From NCBI RefSeq assembly GCF_000003605.2, contig NW_003129360.1:362075-396417 (forward strand): a DNA stretch of 34,343 nt, in the 5' to 3' direction. Origin of the DNA: Saccoglossus kowalevskii. Lineage: Eukaryota > Hemichordata > Enteropneusta > Harrimaniidae. The notes beneath the pieces were generated by a model. The model saw only the letters and a list, made by a program, of their open reading frames with translations. It did no database searches and had not been told where the DNA came from. Positions 23,101-32,733 of the stretch are shown one piece after another (position 1 is the first letter of the stretch; every line of letters starts with the position of its first letter). Made by a program: the position numbers and the translations under genes.

Positions 23101-26100
23101 GTAGTAGTAGCAGTTTATGTTAACTTCACGTTTAGTTCATTGATATCGATTTGATCTAAATACACATGTGTTCATTGTTTCTGTCACAAATAAATTGAAC
23201 ATTATATATTTCATAAGCATACGACTAGTATAGGTGATATACGCTGTAGTAAGCACATTATTCAAACACAAACAAAAATCGTCTTACCGAATATCAGTTA
23301 AACCAGTGTTATTCAAGGTCCAATATTCGACATCTCTGATTGTATCTTTATTTATGTATTTACCATTGCTGATAAAATGAATATTTTACAATTTTTTGGC
23401 ATTCCCTTAGACTAGAACAGTTAATTGATAAATTGATTAAATCAGACTAATATATGCCATCATGATGTGTTCAGTATACATATTTATCTCATTTGTCATC
23501 AAATTAGACAAATTAGTTGGATTATTTGAGTGCATGGTTAAATATTTGATGTGGTCGGGATTGAGTAAGTTTAATTTGAACTTCAACATGATAAGTGGAT
23601 AAAGAATAAATGTTCCGGCATTAAGCACAGTCATTAAACCGCGCCTGTGCCACTGTGTTTGTTGAAGTATGAAATGAACCTCTCCATCTTTTCAGAGAGT
23701 AATACTAGTGGTTGAGTGTGTGTGTGTGAGCATGGTTGAGTGGACGTTGTATTTACATAACAGTTCATCGGGTACACTGCATAAGTTAATTCGAACTCAA
23801 CTTTATATAGCGAGACAATTAAATTGAGTATCATTAAATCATGCAATTGTATAGATCGTTTGTTGAATGTTAATGGCCTAATTTTCACGGTAAATGTGTA
23901 TTTGAATGAGTTTATTTAAGTANNNNNNNNNNNNNNNNNNNNNNNNNNNNNNNNNNNNNNNNNNNNNNNNNNNNNNNNNNNNNNNNNNNNNNNNNNNNNN
24001 NNNNNNNNNNNNNNNNNNNNNNNNNNNNNNNNNNNNNNNNNNNNNNNNNNNNNNNNNNNNNTATTTAAATTTATTTGATTTGATTTTTTACTTGGGCAGG
24101 CCACATTTTAAATTTTATTTTACTGGTATTTGTTTTTACCAAACGCTTGGGTGATACGAAGGTGGAGAATGGTTGCACATATGGAGGTAATTCCTGGAAT
24201 TACATTAGAGAGGCTTCAGGCCGAAATACAATATATAGTGTTTTTATGTTTTGTCTGATATTTATGTGGTATTCTGTTGCTGTAAGTAATGCAAGATTTG
24301 TTCTGAAATTCGGTGTATTGCGTGCACCCCAGGGTTATTCGTTTTTTGCTGAAAACACCCCTAATTGTTAATGGCAGAGTCGAACTAGTTTCACTCCCAC
24401 TCGGTAATCTGCATTGTCGCCTGAATGAGAGGTAATTAAACACATTTTCCAGACCGTAACCGTAGTATGTAACAGCCAATTTTAACAGCCTGTCACGTGA
24501 TTTTACTCAGCATGTCATTTTACGCAGGAATAATTTGGAGTAGAATATGTGTGGGATTGTATCAACAGAGATGAGTAATAAATATTATCTATCCTTCTTT
24601 TGCATCGCTGATCATTTCTGTTTTAGTATACTGGTTTGAAAATGTTGAATTTGCATGATTTGCGATGTTTTTTTATTGAAAAACCCCTAATGGTCGAATC
24701 CCGAGTTTGAAGGAGAATGTAATATCGCATCACGTGTTTCGTTGGAATACAATCGTGAAAGACGGGATGACTTTCGTCGACAGCGGTCGTCGCTTAGCTG
24801 CACAGTAATACTTCGCTTGTGATGTTGCTTGCTAGCCATGAATTACTGCAGAGGGATCTTCCAAGAGCCCTTCAGGGGTTTATAAAACTCAGTTTCTAGG
24901 TGGTCAACAAGTTCTCTCAATCATAGTATTCCACGTGGTGTACATCTAATATGCCAAAAATGTCGCTGAACGGTTTGAACCGAATAAAATTAGCAGACGA
25001 AAATTTGTTTACAAAATAAAAATCGTTTGGTATCCTATGGAAACAAGCCAGTAGGCTGGTTACCGATACGCTCTGCTAAAAAAACACAAGCAACATGTTT
25101 CCGGCTGTTGCCATGGTAGAACATGAACGTGAAGCTAACGTCGGTTTATAACTAAAACCGGGCACCATAAACAAAGTTCGAAATAAAAAAAAAACATTCA
25201 GTCTTTCTTAGAAGTCACTTTATTTTATTGCTAGGACGTATTCTGCTGGTAAATTTATTATTTACAACCCTTTTGCGATAGTATTTTCTAGAATGGAGGC
25301 AGTATTTTCATTCCATTCAAAGTTCAATGTTGCGCTGGGATTACGTTGATACAGCACAGGGAGTCCAGGAACTATTATCAACTGTACGCACTCTCTATGA
25401 GCGGGGGGGGGTGCGTATCTAGTGTGAAAAATAGACAAGGGATGAAGGCTTCTAGCGAGCTCATATTTTTTAAACTGGAAAAAAAGGACGAACAGAATAT
25501 ACGTGTACGTGTATTTTTTTATTATGTTTGTCATCCTGTTTCGTTTCGTGTTTCGTTTCGTTTCGGGCTTGTAATGGTTGACATGTTTAATATGTTTCAA
25601 CCAATCAGAAGACAGGCTAATTAACATATCAACTTAGACCCCATCTTTGCTAGCCAAGGTCTAAGTTTATTCGGCCAAGCTTCTAAACAGGGACCTATAA
25701 GTCGAAGACACGGGACAGTGCAATTCGGACGATGCTGAGACCCCGTAAACCGGTTTATTGTTGCTCAGCTGCTTCACCCACCGTATGGCGTATATACAAG
25801 CCCGAATCTGGCCGGTAATGTGAGGGCGCTCACACTGATGGCAAGTCTGTTCGGAATTCGCGATCACATGACTTTTGCGTTCACCCCTCGTTTACGCAAC
25901 TTATGTTTATTTTTAAATTTGTTTTCGTCGGAATCGCAACAGACTGCAAGCAAGTCTAATTGTTTGGTAACTATTTGCTGCAAATGCAACAAAAATCAAT
26001 ATAAAAATATTACCCACACAGCATTCTACAGGTTACTTGTTATTTTAAGTAGTTGATCTGAACTTCAGACATGTTGTGGAAGTTAAAGTAACACCAAACC

Positions 26101-26620
26101 TTTCAACCTTTCGACATTATAAATAATGTCATGGCTTGATGCAAACAATGGTGGCAATTCAAAACTCGCTTTTACGACAGTTATTTCTCGCTCAACTGTG
26201 AGTATGGAGTTGACTAAAAGAAAAAGTTTTTCTTCAACTACAGTGAACAATCATTTTGAAATAAGAAGTTCGAACCAACAACATTAACTACAGCAAGTAG
26301 AGTCTTCATTGGTCGGACTACTAATCTCAATGGAGTTTCAGGAGCAAGACTTGTTGCTTCGTAAACCATTTAATTACATGGTTTTATGTGGCTTATTTAA
26401 CAAACAATCATGCCTTTCACTGAAGGCAATATGGCTCAAACCAGTGGGCGTTTTCATACTCGTTGGCTAACGCTTTTTAAACTTACCTGTTGCCGATGTT
26501 CTTGATGTAACCGTTTACAGAGTCACTGGTCAAATAATATAGTTGGGCAATCGCAAAGATAAACCCCAGGAAACATGTGCATCCAAAGCACTTCCTCTTA
26601 GAGAAAGATACGTACGACAT
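16906..26620 (-). CDS. ST8Sia-type alpha-2,8-sialyltransferase, unit 2 (8-exon gene model)
   Basis: Predicted Golgi type II enzyme that transfers sialic acid from CMP-sialic acid onto sialylated glycans (GT29). Exons 26620-26487, 23368-23288, 23016-22939, 22833-22755, 22018-21912, 20461-20372, 19811-19603 and 17135-16906 join in frame to 1008 nt, giving 335 residues. This is slightly short for ST8Sia, which usually has about 340-400. Seen: signal anchor about residues 11-30; stem with sequons at N64 and N90; sialylmotif L from C134 (VGNGG at 137-141); motif S at 260-282, ending GFWPF; motif III H294-Y295; motif VS H309 to E314. C134/C271 and C148/C334 match the two ST8Sia disulfides. There is no strongly basic stretch before motif S like the polysialyltransferase domain, so a mono- or oligo-sialyltransferase is my inference. 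The linkage assignment is by family resemblance only. Extra stem exons may be hidden in the assembly gap. Confidence 0.9.
17856..18000 (+). repeat. Possible tRNA-derived SINE head
   Basis: agtggtttagggcactggtc resembles a tRNA A-box region, and tggatttgaattgat about 60 bases later could be a decayed B box. There is no tRNA fold and no matching copy elsewhere in the window. Confidence 0.3.
18511..18675 (-). pseudogene. Unidentified C-terminal coding exon in the unit 2 insert
   Basis: From a tttag acceptor-like site there are 54 open codons to a TGA stop. They include [15 protein letters not shown] and Q-L-Y-E-R-L, with residue composition like a folded domain. AATAAA follows about 320 bases later on the same strand. 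It sits at the edge of the insert, so it is probably a gene fragment carried in. I do not recognise the family. Confidence 0.45.
19603..19811 (-). CDS. Unit 2 exon between motifs L and S
   Basis: A 209-nt exon, phase 2 to 1. The acceptor is gtttgaatag and the donor is TCAG followed by gttagt. It encodes RYHNKL through to SATSG, 69 whole codons. It holds three sequons (N-T-T, N-Y-S and N-K-S). Its last G joins GA of the next exon to form the glycine that opens motif S, which supports the splice assignment. Confidence 0.88.
20372..20461 (-). CDS. Unit 2 sialylmotif L exon, second part
   Basis: A 90-nt phase 2-2 exon. The acceptor is cttgcag; the donor gtttgc is weak but conserved in unit 1 as gtttgt. 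It encodes A-N-L-P-W then D-A-G-K-K-T-N and F-N-P-S-I-I-R-T-R, the end of motif L and the segment after it. Two sequons (N-F-T twice) are present. The usual R-C-N-L-P reads R-A-N-L-P across the junction. Confidence 0.88.
21912..22018 (-). CDS. Unit 2 sialylmotif L exon, first part
   Basis: A 107-nt exon, phase 0 to 2. The acceptor precedes AACAAAGACC and the donor is TTCAG followed by gtaact. It carries [11 protein letters not shown], then S-G-C-G and I-D-x-A-D-Y-V-F-R, which is the core of sialylmotif L (CMP-sialic acid binding). The two cysteines match those that form the conserved ST8Sia disulfides. It differs from the unit 1 copy by one synonymous base. Confidence 0.92.
22755..22833 (-). 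CDS. Unit 2 linker exon between stem and motif L
   Basis: A 79-nt exon, phase 2 at the start (aattgcag acceptor) and phase 0 at the end (GTG followed by gtaagt). It encodes 26 residues rich in Leu, His and acidic residues, ending FLEYAV. It is the only exon seen that converts the phase-2 stem exons to the phase-0 start of the motif L exon. No equivalent exists in unit 1. Confidence 0.82.
22939..23016 (-). CDS. Unit 2 stem exon B
   Basis: A 78-nt phase 2-2 exon. The acceptor ends tttttttag and the donor is CTAG followed by gtaaga. It encodes 25 residues with W-R-F-N-K-T, which resembles the conserved W-x-F-N-K-T stem segment upstream of motif L in ST8Sia enzymes. The asparagine is a predicted N-glycosylation site. 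Confidence 0.82.
23288..23368 (-). CDS. Unit 2 stem exon A
   Basis: An 81-nt phase 2-2 exon (1+78+2). The acceptor is ttttatcag and the donor is CG followed by gtaaga. It encodes 26 residues including DVEYW and an N-N-T glycosylation sequon. It is clearly related to stem exon B, which has DVKHW followed by N-K-T. Its symmetric phase means it can be included or skipped without breaking the frame. Confidence 0.75.
23923..24061. other. Assembly gap (N run)
   Basis: 139 Ns. The flanks match unit 1 at 6492 and 9833, which are about 3.3 kb apart, so the true content may be much larger than the gap length. Confidence 0.99.
24668..24952. other. Insert in unit 2 relative to unit 1 (a)
   Basis: About 285 bases interrupt sequence that is continuous in unit 1 near 10485. 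No coding motif recognised; borders approximate. Confidence 0.45.
25003..25373 (-). other. Insert in unit 2 relative to unit 1 (b), with gene-like end
   Basis: About 370 bases interrupt sequence that is continuous in unit 1 near 10535. The minus strand has about 36 open codons (25373 to the stop at 25262) with Y-Q-R-N-P-S-A and F-E-W-N-E-N, followed by AATAAA near 25225. It looks like the C-terminus and 3' UTR of an unidentified gene. Confidence 0.4.
26487..26620 (-). CDS. Unit 2 exon 1: cytoplasmic tail and signal anchor
   Basis: Codes for 44 residues plus two bases of the next codon. It begins [10 protein letters not shown] and continues into a cysteine-containing hydrophobic stretch (about residues 11-30), the usual type II Golgi anchor after a short basic tail. 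The donor is CAG followed by gtaagt, phase 2. I chose the ATG at 26620 because this methionine is present in all three copies of the exon and is preceded by gcc. An in-frame ATG 45 bases upstream (26665) is also possible and would add 15 residues. Confidence 0.85.
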
Positions 26621-27550
26621 GGCGGATGCAAAATCGACATGTGTAATACATAGTTCATAGGTCAATTGTATAACCTGATATCATAAAATACGGGAACAAC
26701 ACGCTAATAACCTAGCAACAAACACCCGAGTTGCTGAGACAGTTACTCGGGTGCGATAAAATGTCGACGGCATGTGGAGTTTGTTTGGAGTTTTTTTGGA
26801 TATGGGTCGTAAATAAGTTAGATGAGCTAAATTAGAAGGCAATGCCTGAGACAAAGTACTCATAAATATTTCTTACGCATGGACCTATTTTTTTCTTTTT
26901 CACGATGTGTTATCTATATAGTCTATATTTATGACAATAAGCATATACTGTTGAGCTTCGTGGAATTGTCTTTATCGTCATATTTTAACAAGAGTATTCA
27001 ATCTGGAATGGCCTCTTCACTTCGCTTTACGCGAAGGAATATGCAAATGTGACCTTTATGCAGTCTTAGTCTTATAAAAACAACTGGTGTCCAGTTCAAT
27101 TTTCAGTTTCGTCATTTTGTCGAACTTTATAGAAGCGTACATGATTCATATATGAACGGGGAGTCATCATCGAGTCGATAGGCAGTCGCCAAAGTACTAC
27201 AAATCCCCGCAGACGGTAACACGGAAGTGGCTTTTCAGGGTGGTCGAAACGTTATGATGTGTCTCTCCCGCTTGATACGGTGCGCCAGTAATTGAAAGTA
27301 ATACTTATACTCGTTTCCGTTCATATTGTCCTATTGACTTATTTTAAATGATCACGAAAAGTGTGTATGGTTACTGTATGATCGTGCTATAGTAATGTCA
27401 CGGCTTAATTGTCGTGTTTTTAAGCCTTCAAGTCAGGTACCAGTGATCGGAGGATTCGCCATCCTTTTAATCAAACAAAGATACACAGAGAATCGAATTG
27501 TGTCACATTTGGTCTCAGTTGCGTTGTATCTCTCTCATGACCGCATGAGA

Positions 27551-27740
27551 GCTTGCCACAACTAACTGAGATCGGCTTTATTCACTTTTTTAATTCTTAA
27601 CCAATTAAGGTGAGTTTAAGAGCTAGAGGCGTAGCCTCCATACATTCAATTCGCATATAGCCAATCACACAAAGTATTTAACACGCCTCGATGTCTGATT
27701 AATTGTGCCTGATGTCGGGACATAATTCTCATAGTTATAG
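27551..27740 (-). repeat. LTR-like direct repeat, downstream copy
   Basis: About 190 bp homologous to 29390-29580. On the minus strand it contains gtgaataaagcc, a plausible poly(A) signal. Since pol is read on minus, this is the 3' copy. Confidence 0.65.
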
Positions 27741-27799
27741 ACGCCACGTTGTTTTAACCAACATTTCGTATTCGAAATAAACTAAGCAGCTCTTCCAAT

Positions 27800-28159
27800 T
27801 TAACCCCTAAGCACAATATTCATAAGTCGTTGGAACGAGTGTCCGCTCCCAGCGACTCCTATAAATTGGTAGTTTCCAGCGTGAGTGGTAAACGTAGTAA
27901 GTTCCCGACTGTCTGGGTGTAAGTCTAATTGCAAATATCCGCTTTTTAAATCAAGGGTCGAGAAATAATTTGGTTTGGCTATCCCTAATGAATCAAAACA
28001 ATCTACGATTTGTGGCAGTGGATAAGAATCTAACTTTGATATTGCATTCAACTTCCTATAGTCTACACAAAATCTATAAGGGCCCCCAGGTTTCGTGACC
28101 AAGACAACTGGAAAACACCATTCAGACACTGAAGGGGAAATTATATTTCCGTTTAGCAT
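27800..28159 (-). pseudogene. Partial reverse transcriptase of the retroelement
   Basis: About 119 codons with the conserved N-terminal RT segments: P-V-V-L-V-x-K-P-G-G, Y-R-F-C-V-D-Y-R-K-L-N, Y-P-L-P and F-S-T-L-D-L-K-S-G-Y. These are typical of Ty3/Gypsy pol. It stops before the catalytic Y-x-D-D box and runs into the LTR-side sequence, so it cannot be active. Confidence 0.88.
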
Positions 28160-28784
28160 GTCGTCAATTTGTCTCTCTATTTCTCCCCCTTTTTAAGGAG
28201 TGACCCTGTATGGGGTCAGGATTTCCAATTAGTCTAATTTTATGTTGAATTACTTTCATGTGCAAATACGTCAAATACAAATACATGTGCAAATACGTCT
28301 CCATTCGCAATTAAGAATTTGTTTAATGTTTGATTTTGTTCGGGGTCGAAATCGGCACCGGTCACGTCCACATTACAATGGTCTATGTTTTCTCTAGGGT
28401 AATTATCTTGGCCAATTTCGTTCAAATTCAAGGGCTCCTTTTCTAAGCCAGTATCCGGGGATAAACATTGTATCATTCCGACTCTAATGCCTTGGTGAAT
28501 TTAAATTTCCGCGTCCAATGGATTCATTATTCTATCTGGTACTTTGGAAAATTCCCTTGGCGGTCAATAACCCGTACTTAGATAGATTATTTACACATTT
28601 ATTTTCTGCGACTACACCATTGGGGTAGTGTGACCGTGTATTACAGGTTACAACTTGTTGTGATCTAGCGGGTATTTTTACACTTCTCTGTGTCTATATT
28701 GGGGTTTTTGGTCTCAAGTGAAATTGATTAGTGTTGAGAAATTGATTACTGCTTTATATTCGGCAAGGAAATCTGCTCCAATTA

Positions 28785-29030
28785 TCACTTTACTTTTGTA
28801 TAAACAACAATATTAAACGGAATCGTAACTTTATTGTTAGCTATTTCTACCTTGACATAAATCTTGTCTCTGAGTAGGACTAATTGGCCATTTACGGTAC
28901 ATCTCGAGCTCCGAATGGGGGGATACTTTTTACAATTTCTCAAGCTTGGAAAATTTCGCATGAAACTCTTAAAATTACTGGTATCTCCGCACCTGTGTCT
29001 AATAGCGATCAAATATACCTGTCGTCTATT
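28785..29030 (-). pseudogene. Retroelement aspartic protease remnant
   Basis: L-L-D-T-G-A-E-I (codons for D-T-G-A-E at 28999-28985) is the active-site signature of retroelement aspartic proteases. The frame has a TGA just before it and further stops after 28785, so it is broken. Confidence 0.7.
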
Positions 29031-29164
29031 TTTATGTTAATCATATTGCTACTATCATTATCGGTTGAAATTTAACACAAAAGAAGACTTTCTTTTATTT
29101 CTTTTCTATGGTCAGGTCTATTTTCCGCCTCATCTAAAATAGACATCTTTCGTTTAAATTCTCT

Positions 29165-29375
29165 CCCTGCATGTTAGCTTTACAATTCCTAGCAATATGG
29201 CCCCTATTCCCGCAACTATAACAAATAATATCCCCTCTCCGTGCACTGTCTCTGCAATTCCTGGCAATATGGCCCTTTTCTGACAATTATAACAATTAAT
29301 ATCATAAATTTTTTTACGGAGGTAACATCCAACAGCAGTATGACCCTCCTTATTACAGATTTTACAAATTGGGAT
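29165..29375 (-). pseudogene. Retroelement gag nucleocapsid remnant with three zinc knuckles
   Basis: Three C-x2-C-x4-H-x4-C patterns are visible on the minus strand in two frames. The first knuckle (CKIC to GC) lies in one frame. The second begins in that frame and continues in another, and the third is wholly in the second frame, so a frameshift lies within the second knuckle. This is typical of a nucleic-acid-binding Gag end. Confidence 0.72.
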
Positions 29376-29389
29376 TGAATTAAATTTCT

Positions 29390-29580
29390 GCTTGCCACAA
29401 TTAACGGAGATCGGCTTTATTCACTTTTCCAATTCTTAACCAATTACAGATGAGTTTAAGAGCTTAAGGCATAGCCTCCATACATTCAATTCGCATATAG
29501 CCAATCACACAAAGTATTTAACACGCTTTAATGTCTGATTAATTGCCCCCAAAATCAGGACATAATTCTCATAGTTATAG
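29390..29580 (-). repeat. LTR-like direct repeat, upstream copy
   Basis: Direct repeat of 27551-27740, directly upstream (minus strand) of the zinc-knuckle region. No clear tRNA primer site was seen next to it. Confidence 0.65.
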
Positions 29581-29956
29581 GTGCAACGTATTCAACAATT
29601 ATAACCGCCAGTTATCTTCTTGCTATTCTCACTAACATGCAAATGAACGTTATCATGATAACGGATTATTCAGGGCTCACAATTGAAAGTCGATATGACC
29701 AAAGCGGCCTCACCTAAAGACATGAAAATATAAATCATGACAGTAACACAAACTCACACTACACGTGATTTTGTAAACTGACAGGTCAATCGATGTCTAA
29801 AAGTAGTTCCAGTCAGTACACATTTGTTTACACATTGTTATGTGGCATGAGTTACCAATCTTTATAACTAATTAAATAAGACTAATGTCCTGATCATAAA
29901 CGGATAACCAAGTTAGGAAGTGAGGTTACACTATTTTAATGGGTTGTTCCCGTAAT

Positions 29957-30260
29957 GTATAAAAGGGGTAACAGTTTATCTGTGCTCAGGCACAAAAAAA
30001 TCATAAGTTGTCATAATTTAACTAAATATATCTTATCTCAGGTACGTTACATCCCCGTCAATGACATTTATCAGGCTACGGCTGATTGCAGCTACAGGTG
30101 GTGTGGTAGATTCCACGCTTTTTACATGAGAGAAACACATTATTAACACTTGCGGGCGTCCTTACTCGGTCGTTTAGCATTTTAAAAAAGGGTAAAAACT
30201 ATGTATCCCGGAAATTCGCATGTTGTCCCTCAGATTGTATTTAATAAATGTTATTAAAAC
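29957..30260 (+). repeat. 300-bp block with TATA-like start and poly(A) signal, copy 1
   Basis: Begins tataaaagggg, contains ctgtgctcaggcac, an acceptor-like ttatctcag, and attgcagc, and ends at aataaatgtta. It is similar along its whole length to 34031-34340. It could be a short gene, a terminal exon or a SINE-like element; the short frame it encodes (to the TAA at about 30144) is poorly kept in the other copy. Confidence 0.45.
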
Positions 30261-30860
30261 AAATATACAGTCGTATCTCTTCACTTCAACACCCAATCTA
30301 AACAAACTGAATATGCCATGTTTTTAAAAGGAGCAGACTAATTTACAAAACAAAAGGTTTACTGTCAAATTGTTTTTAAAGAACAATGGGCCATAATTAT
30401 CTGGTATAATGGCTATATTATAATGGCCAATATAAGTATATGTTATTTGAGTGTTATTTCTAGATAGATAATATGTTTCTCTGAATTATTTGTCTCTAGA
30501 AGGTCAATGCAATGACAGTAGTCAATAAAATACAATTCTCATCCGCCTTTCTACATTCTACATTACGACATTCGGAAAGAGATTGTTTGCCTCATTATGC
30601 AGATTTCCCGTCGCATCAGTTGGATACGTTCCGACAGGAGTAGCGGCCGTTTTCTACACACGAAATTGTTGAGTTTATTGAATTTCATCTCAGATCTGAA
30701 AATATTTCAAACTGGTATATGATGACGGTTTGGAGATGAAACTAAAAGCAGAAAGATTCCAGGGAAAGATTGACTATATGTTGGGTGTTCTGGAAAACTG
30801 GCAACGAAACATCCGTTGTACGAAAAATGTAGAACGGGACACTCACAACCCTATTATTAT

Positions 30861-32272
30861 TAATATAAGCTCAAATGCAACAAACGAAGTGAAATTTCTT
30901 TGACACAGTGCAAAATTTATCAAATCAATGGATTATACAACTCAACAAAACAGAAACAAATTAATGCTATTACAGTAGTTCAAGTTACATCAATCTTTTT
31001 TTTTCTTGTGTTGCCTGAAAGTCTTTTTCTTTTTTTCTTGTTCATCAACTGATTCATAACTATCATATACTGATGTAGAGTAGGTGATGGGACACATATA
31101 CACATTCTTGTGTAACCTAAACAATAGTTGAGGTATATTATGGTAAACGTTTGTTTTCATGACTATGCGACTATGTAAAGAAAATGACCCCCAACAATTA
31201 TTCAATATAAGCATATGCTTGGAAAAAAAACTTTGTCTGAAATGTCTGGTTCTGTTGAACAAATATATCTTTTTCTATATAGACATGTTTCATAATATTT
31301 TTTGTCATGACTGTGAGGAATTAATTTCAAAATCAGGAGAAAACTTCTAAATATATATAGAATATAATAGAACATTGTAGTTAAAATTCTTAATCAATAT
31401 AAACCATACGTCTCGAACAAAGAATACTATGTCTGAAGTGTATACTATACTAGCATATTATTCAAACATAATACAACTACAGTAACTTTTTTAGACTAAT
31501 TAGACAACGTCGTTCTGATTTTCAGTCACAAACGAAAACATAAGTACTTTGGGGGTTATACAAACACTTGGGATATTTTGCTGTTTTTTTTAGAGCTTAA
31601 TGATTAGTCAATTACAGCAAAATTAGGTTATTGGATTTCAACTAAGTGTTACATGCTCAGTAATTTACTTATTTTGTTGAACTGTGACTCTGAACACGTT
31701 TTTTGACGACAGTTAACGGATATTTTGTATTCACACTGGAGCTTTTCAGACTAACTTTGATTTTGATTATGAAATCAGTGTACTATACGCATACTGACAA
31801 GAGTCAATGATGATATTAATGTATTATATATTTTATATGAAAATAAAGTTTTGAAACAGTTATTAATTTGACAGGGCATAATTTTCTTATGGAAATCTAA
31901 CACGATATAACACAAATTGTAGGAATTACACGGAATACAGTATGCCCTTGATATACAACGATAAGATCTTGCCATGTAAGGAATTAGCGGAAAAGCTTTC
32001 AATTGTGTGAATATAAAAATTGAAAGAAAAGAACGCACTGCGGTGGTTTCTACTACGTTCGCACTTATGCCGCCGTTTCACTTCATAATCCGTATTTTGA
32101 AACAATATATGATGATTGAGAATACTAATGAATTTGTATCAGTTCGGTGAATTAATTAAAAATTATACAAATGTTGCTATAATATAAAATCCATTACAAA
32201 CCTAACAACAATGTTGAATTACTTTTTATACTACCCTTGATGAAATGTATTGATTCGCTCGACGACTAAAGC
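30861..32272. other. AT-rich unit-flanking region, no gene seen
   Basis: Pyrimidine-rich tracts near 30996-31040 and AT-rich sequence with short open frames on both strands that show no motifs. About 55 bases at 30930-30985 repeat 9131-9186 of unit 1. Confidence 0.5.
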
Positions 32273-32569
32273 ATTGCCAGCATCCTTTATTTTTTCATAA
32301 ATTGAAGTGTGCATGGAATCATGGGAAGAAACGGTGTGCATTGCCGTGTGAAAACTGTCATAAAGGTGATTGACAGGTCATACTTATTTACAACTCTTGA
32401 AGGATAATTGGTATCTACCAGGTCATCCTCCGAATCGCACGGTTTTGCTAAAGCCGGTCATTCATAACCGGCCCACGAACCCGTGAGTGATCGTGTTAGG
32501 AAAAGCTGTATTTCATTGCCGATAAATTGAGTCATTTGATTGGGCGAGCCAAGAAGCTTGCGCTACCAA

Positions 32570-32733
32570 TCAGCATTGCTGTATCATAAATTTGAAGATC
32601 CGGGGGTCATCACAGATGAAAACAATGCTGGCGTGTATGTTCTTTGACACGTCAGCGTTGCTGTATCATAAATTTGAATATCCGGGGGTCATCACAGATT
32701 AAAACAATGGCGGCGTCTATGTTCTTTGACACG
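32570..32733. repeat. Two-unit 82-bp tandem repeat
   Basis: Units 32570-32651 and 32652-32733 share gctgtatcataaatttgaa, ccgggggtcatcacagat and gttctttgacacgt. Just upstream (32537-32572) tgattggg and ccaatca form a near-palindrome containing two facing CCAAT boxes. Confidence 0.75.

Larger units (their letters stand above)
27396..29742 (-). mobile_element. Internally deleted Ty3/Gypsy-type retroelement
   Basis: A 2347-bp insert between sequences that are adjacent in unit 1 (near 12015). It starts TGTCA and ends TGACA, and is flanked by a GTAA duplication (27392-27395 and 29743-29746). A 190-bp direct repeat (27551-27740 and 29390-29580) includes an AATAAA in minus orientation and is probably the LTR or part of it. 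In minus order it holds zinc knuckles, a protease motif and a partial RT; RNase H and integrase are absent. Frames are broken by stops and shifts, so it is inactive. Classification rests on the RT and gag motifs; the borders of the LTR are uncertain. Confidence 0.85.
16083..30860. repeat. Tandem duplication, unit 2
   Basis: Second copy of the roughly 12-kb unit, expanded by insertions: about 17170-18680, 22533-23865 (or deleted from unit 1), 24668-24952, 25003-25373, 25945-26517 (or deleted from unit 1), the retroelement at 27396-29742, and about 29957-30560. It carries the intact sialyltransferase model. Confidence 0.85.

Noticed and set aside
23437-23888. Minus-strand frames upstream of stem exon A, considered as an N-terminal anchor exon
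   Set aside because: The possible donor (gtatac) is weak and a far better anchor exon with consensus donor exists at 26487-26620 and in two other copies.
31775-32038. 87-codon minus-strand frame in AT-rich DNA
   Set aside because: No homology, no second copy, and biased composition expected of AT-rich sequence.
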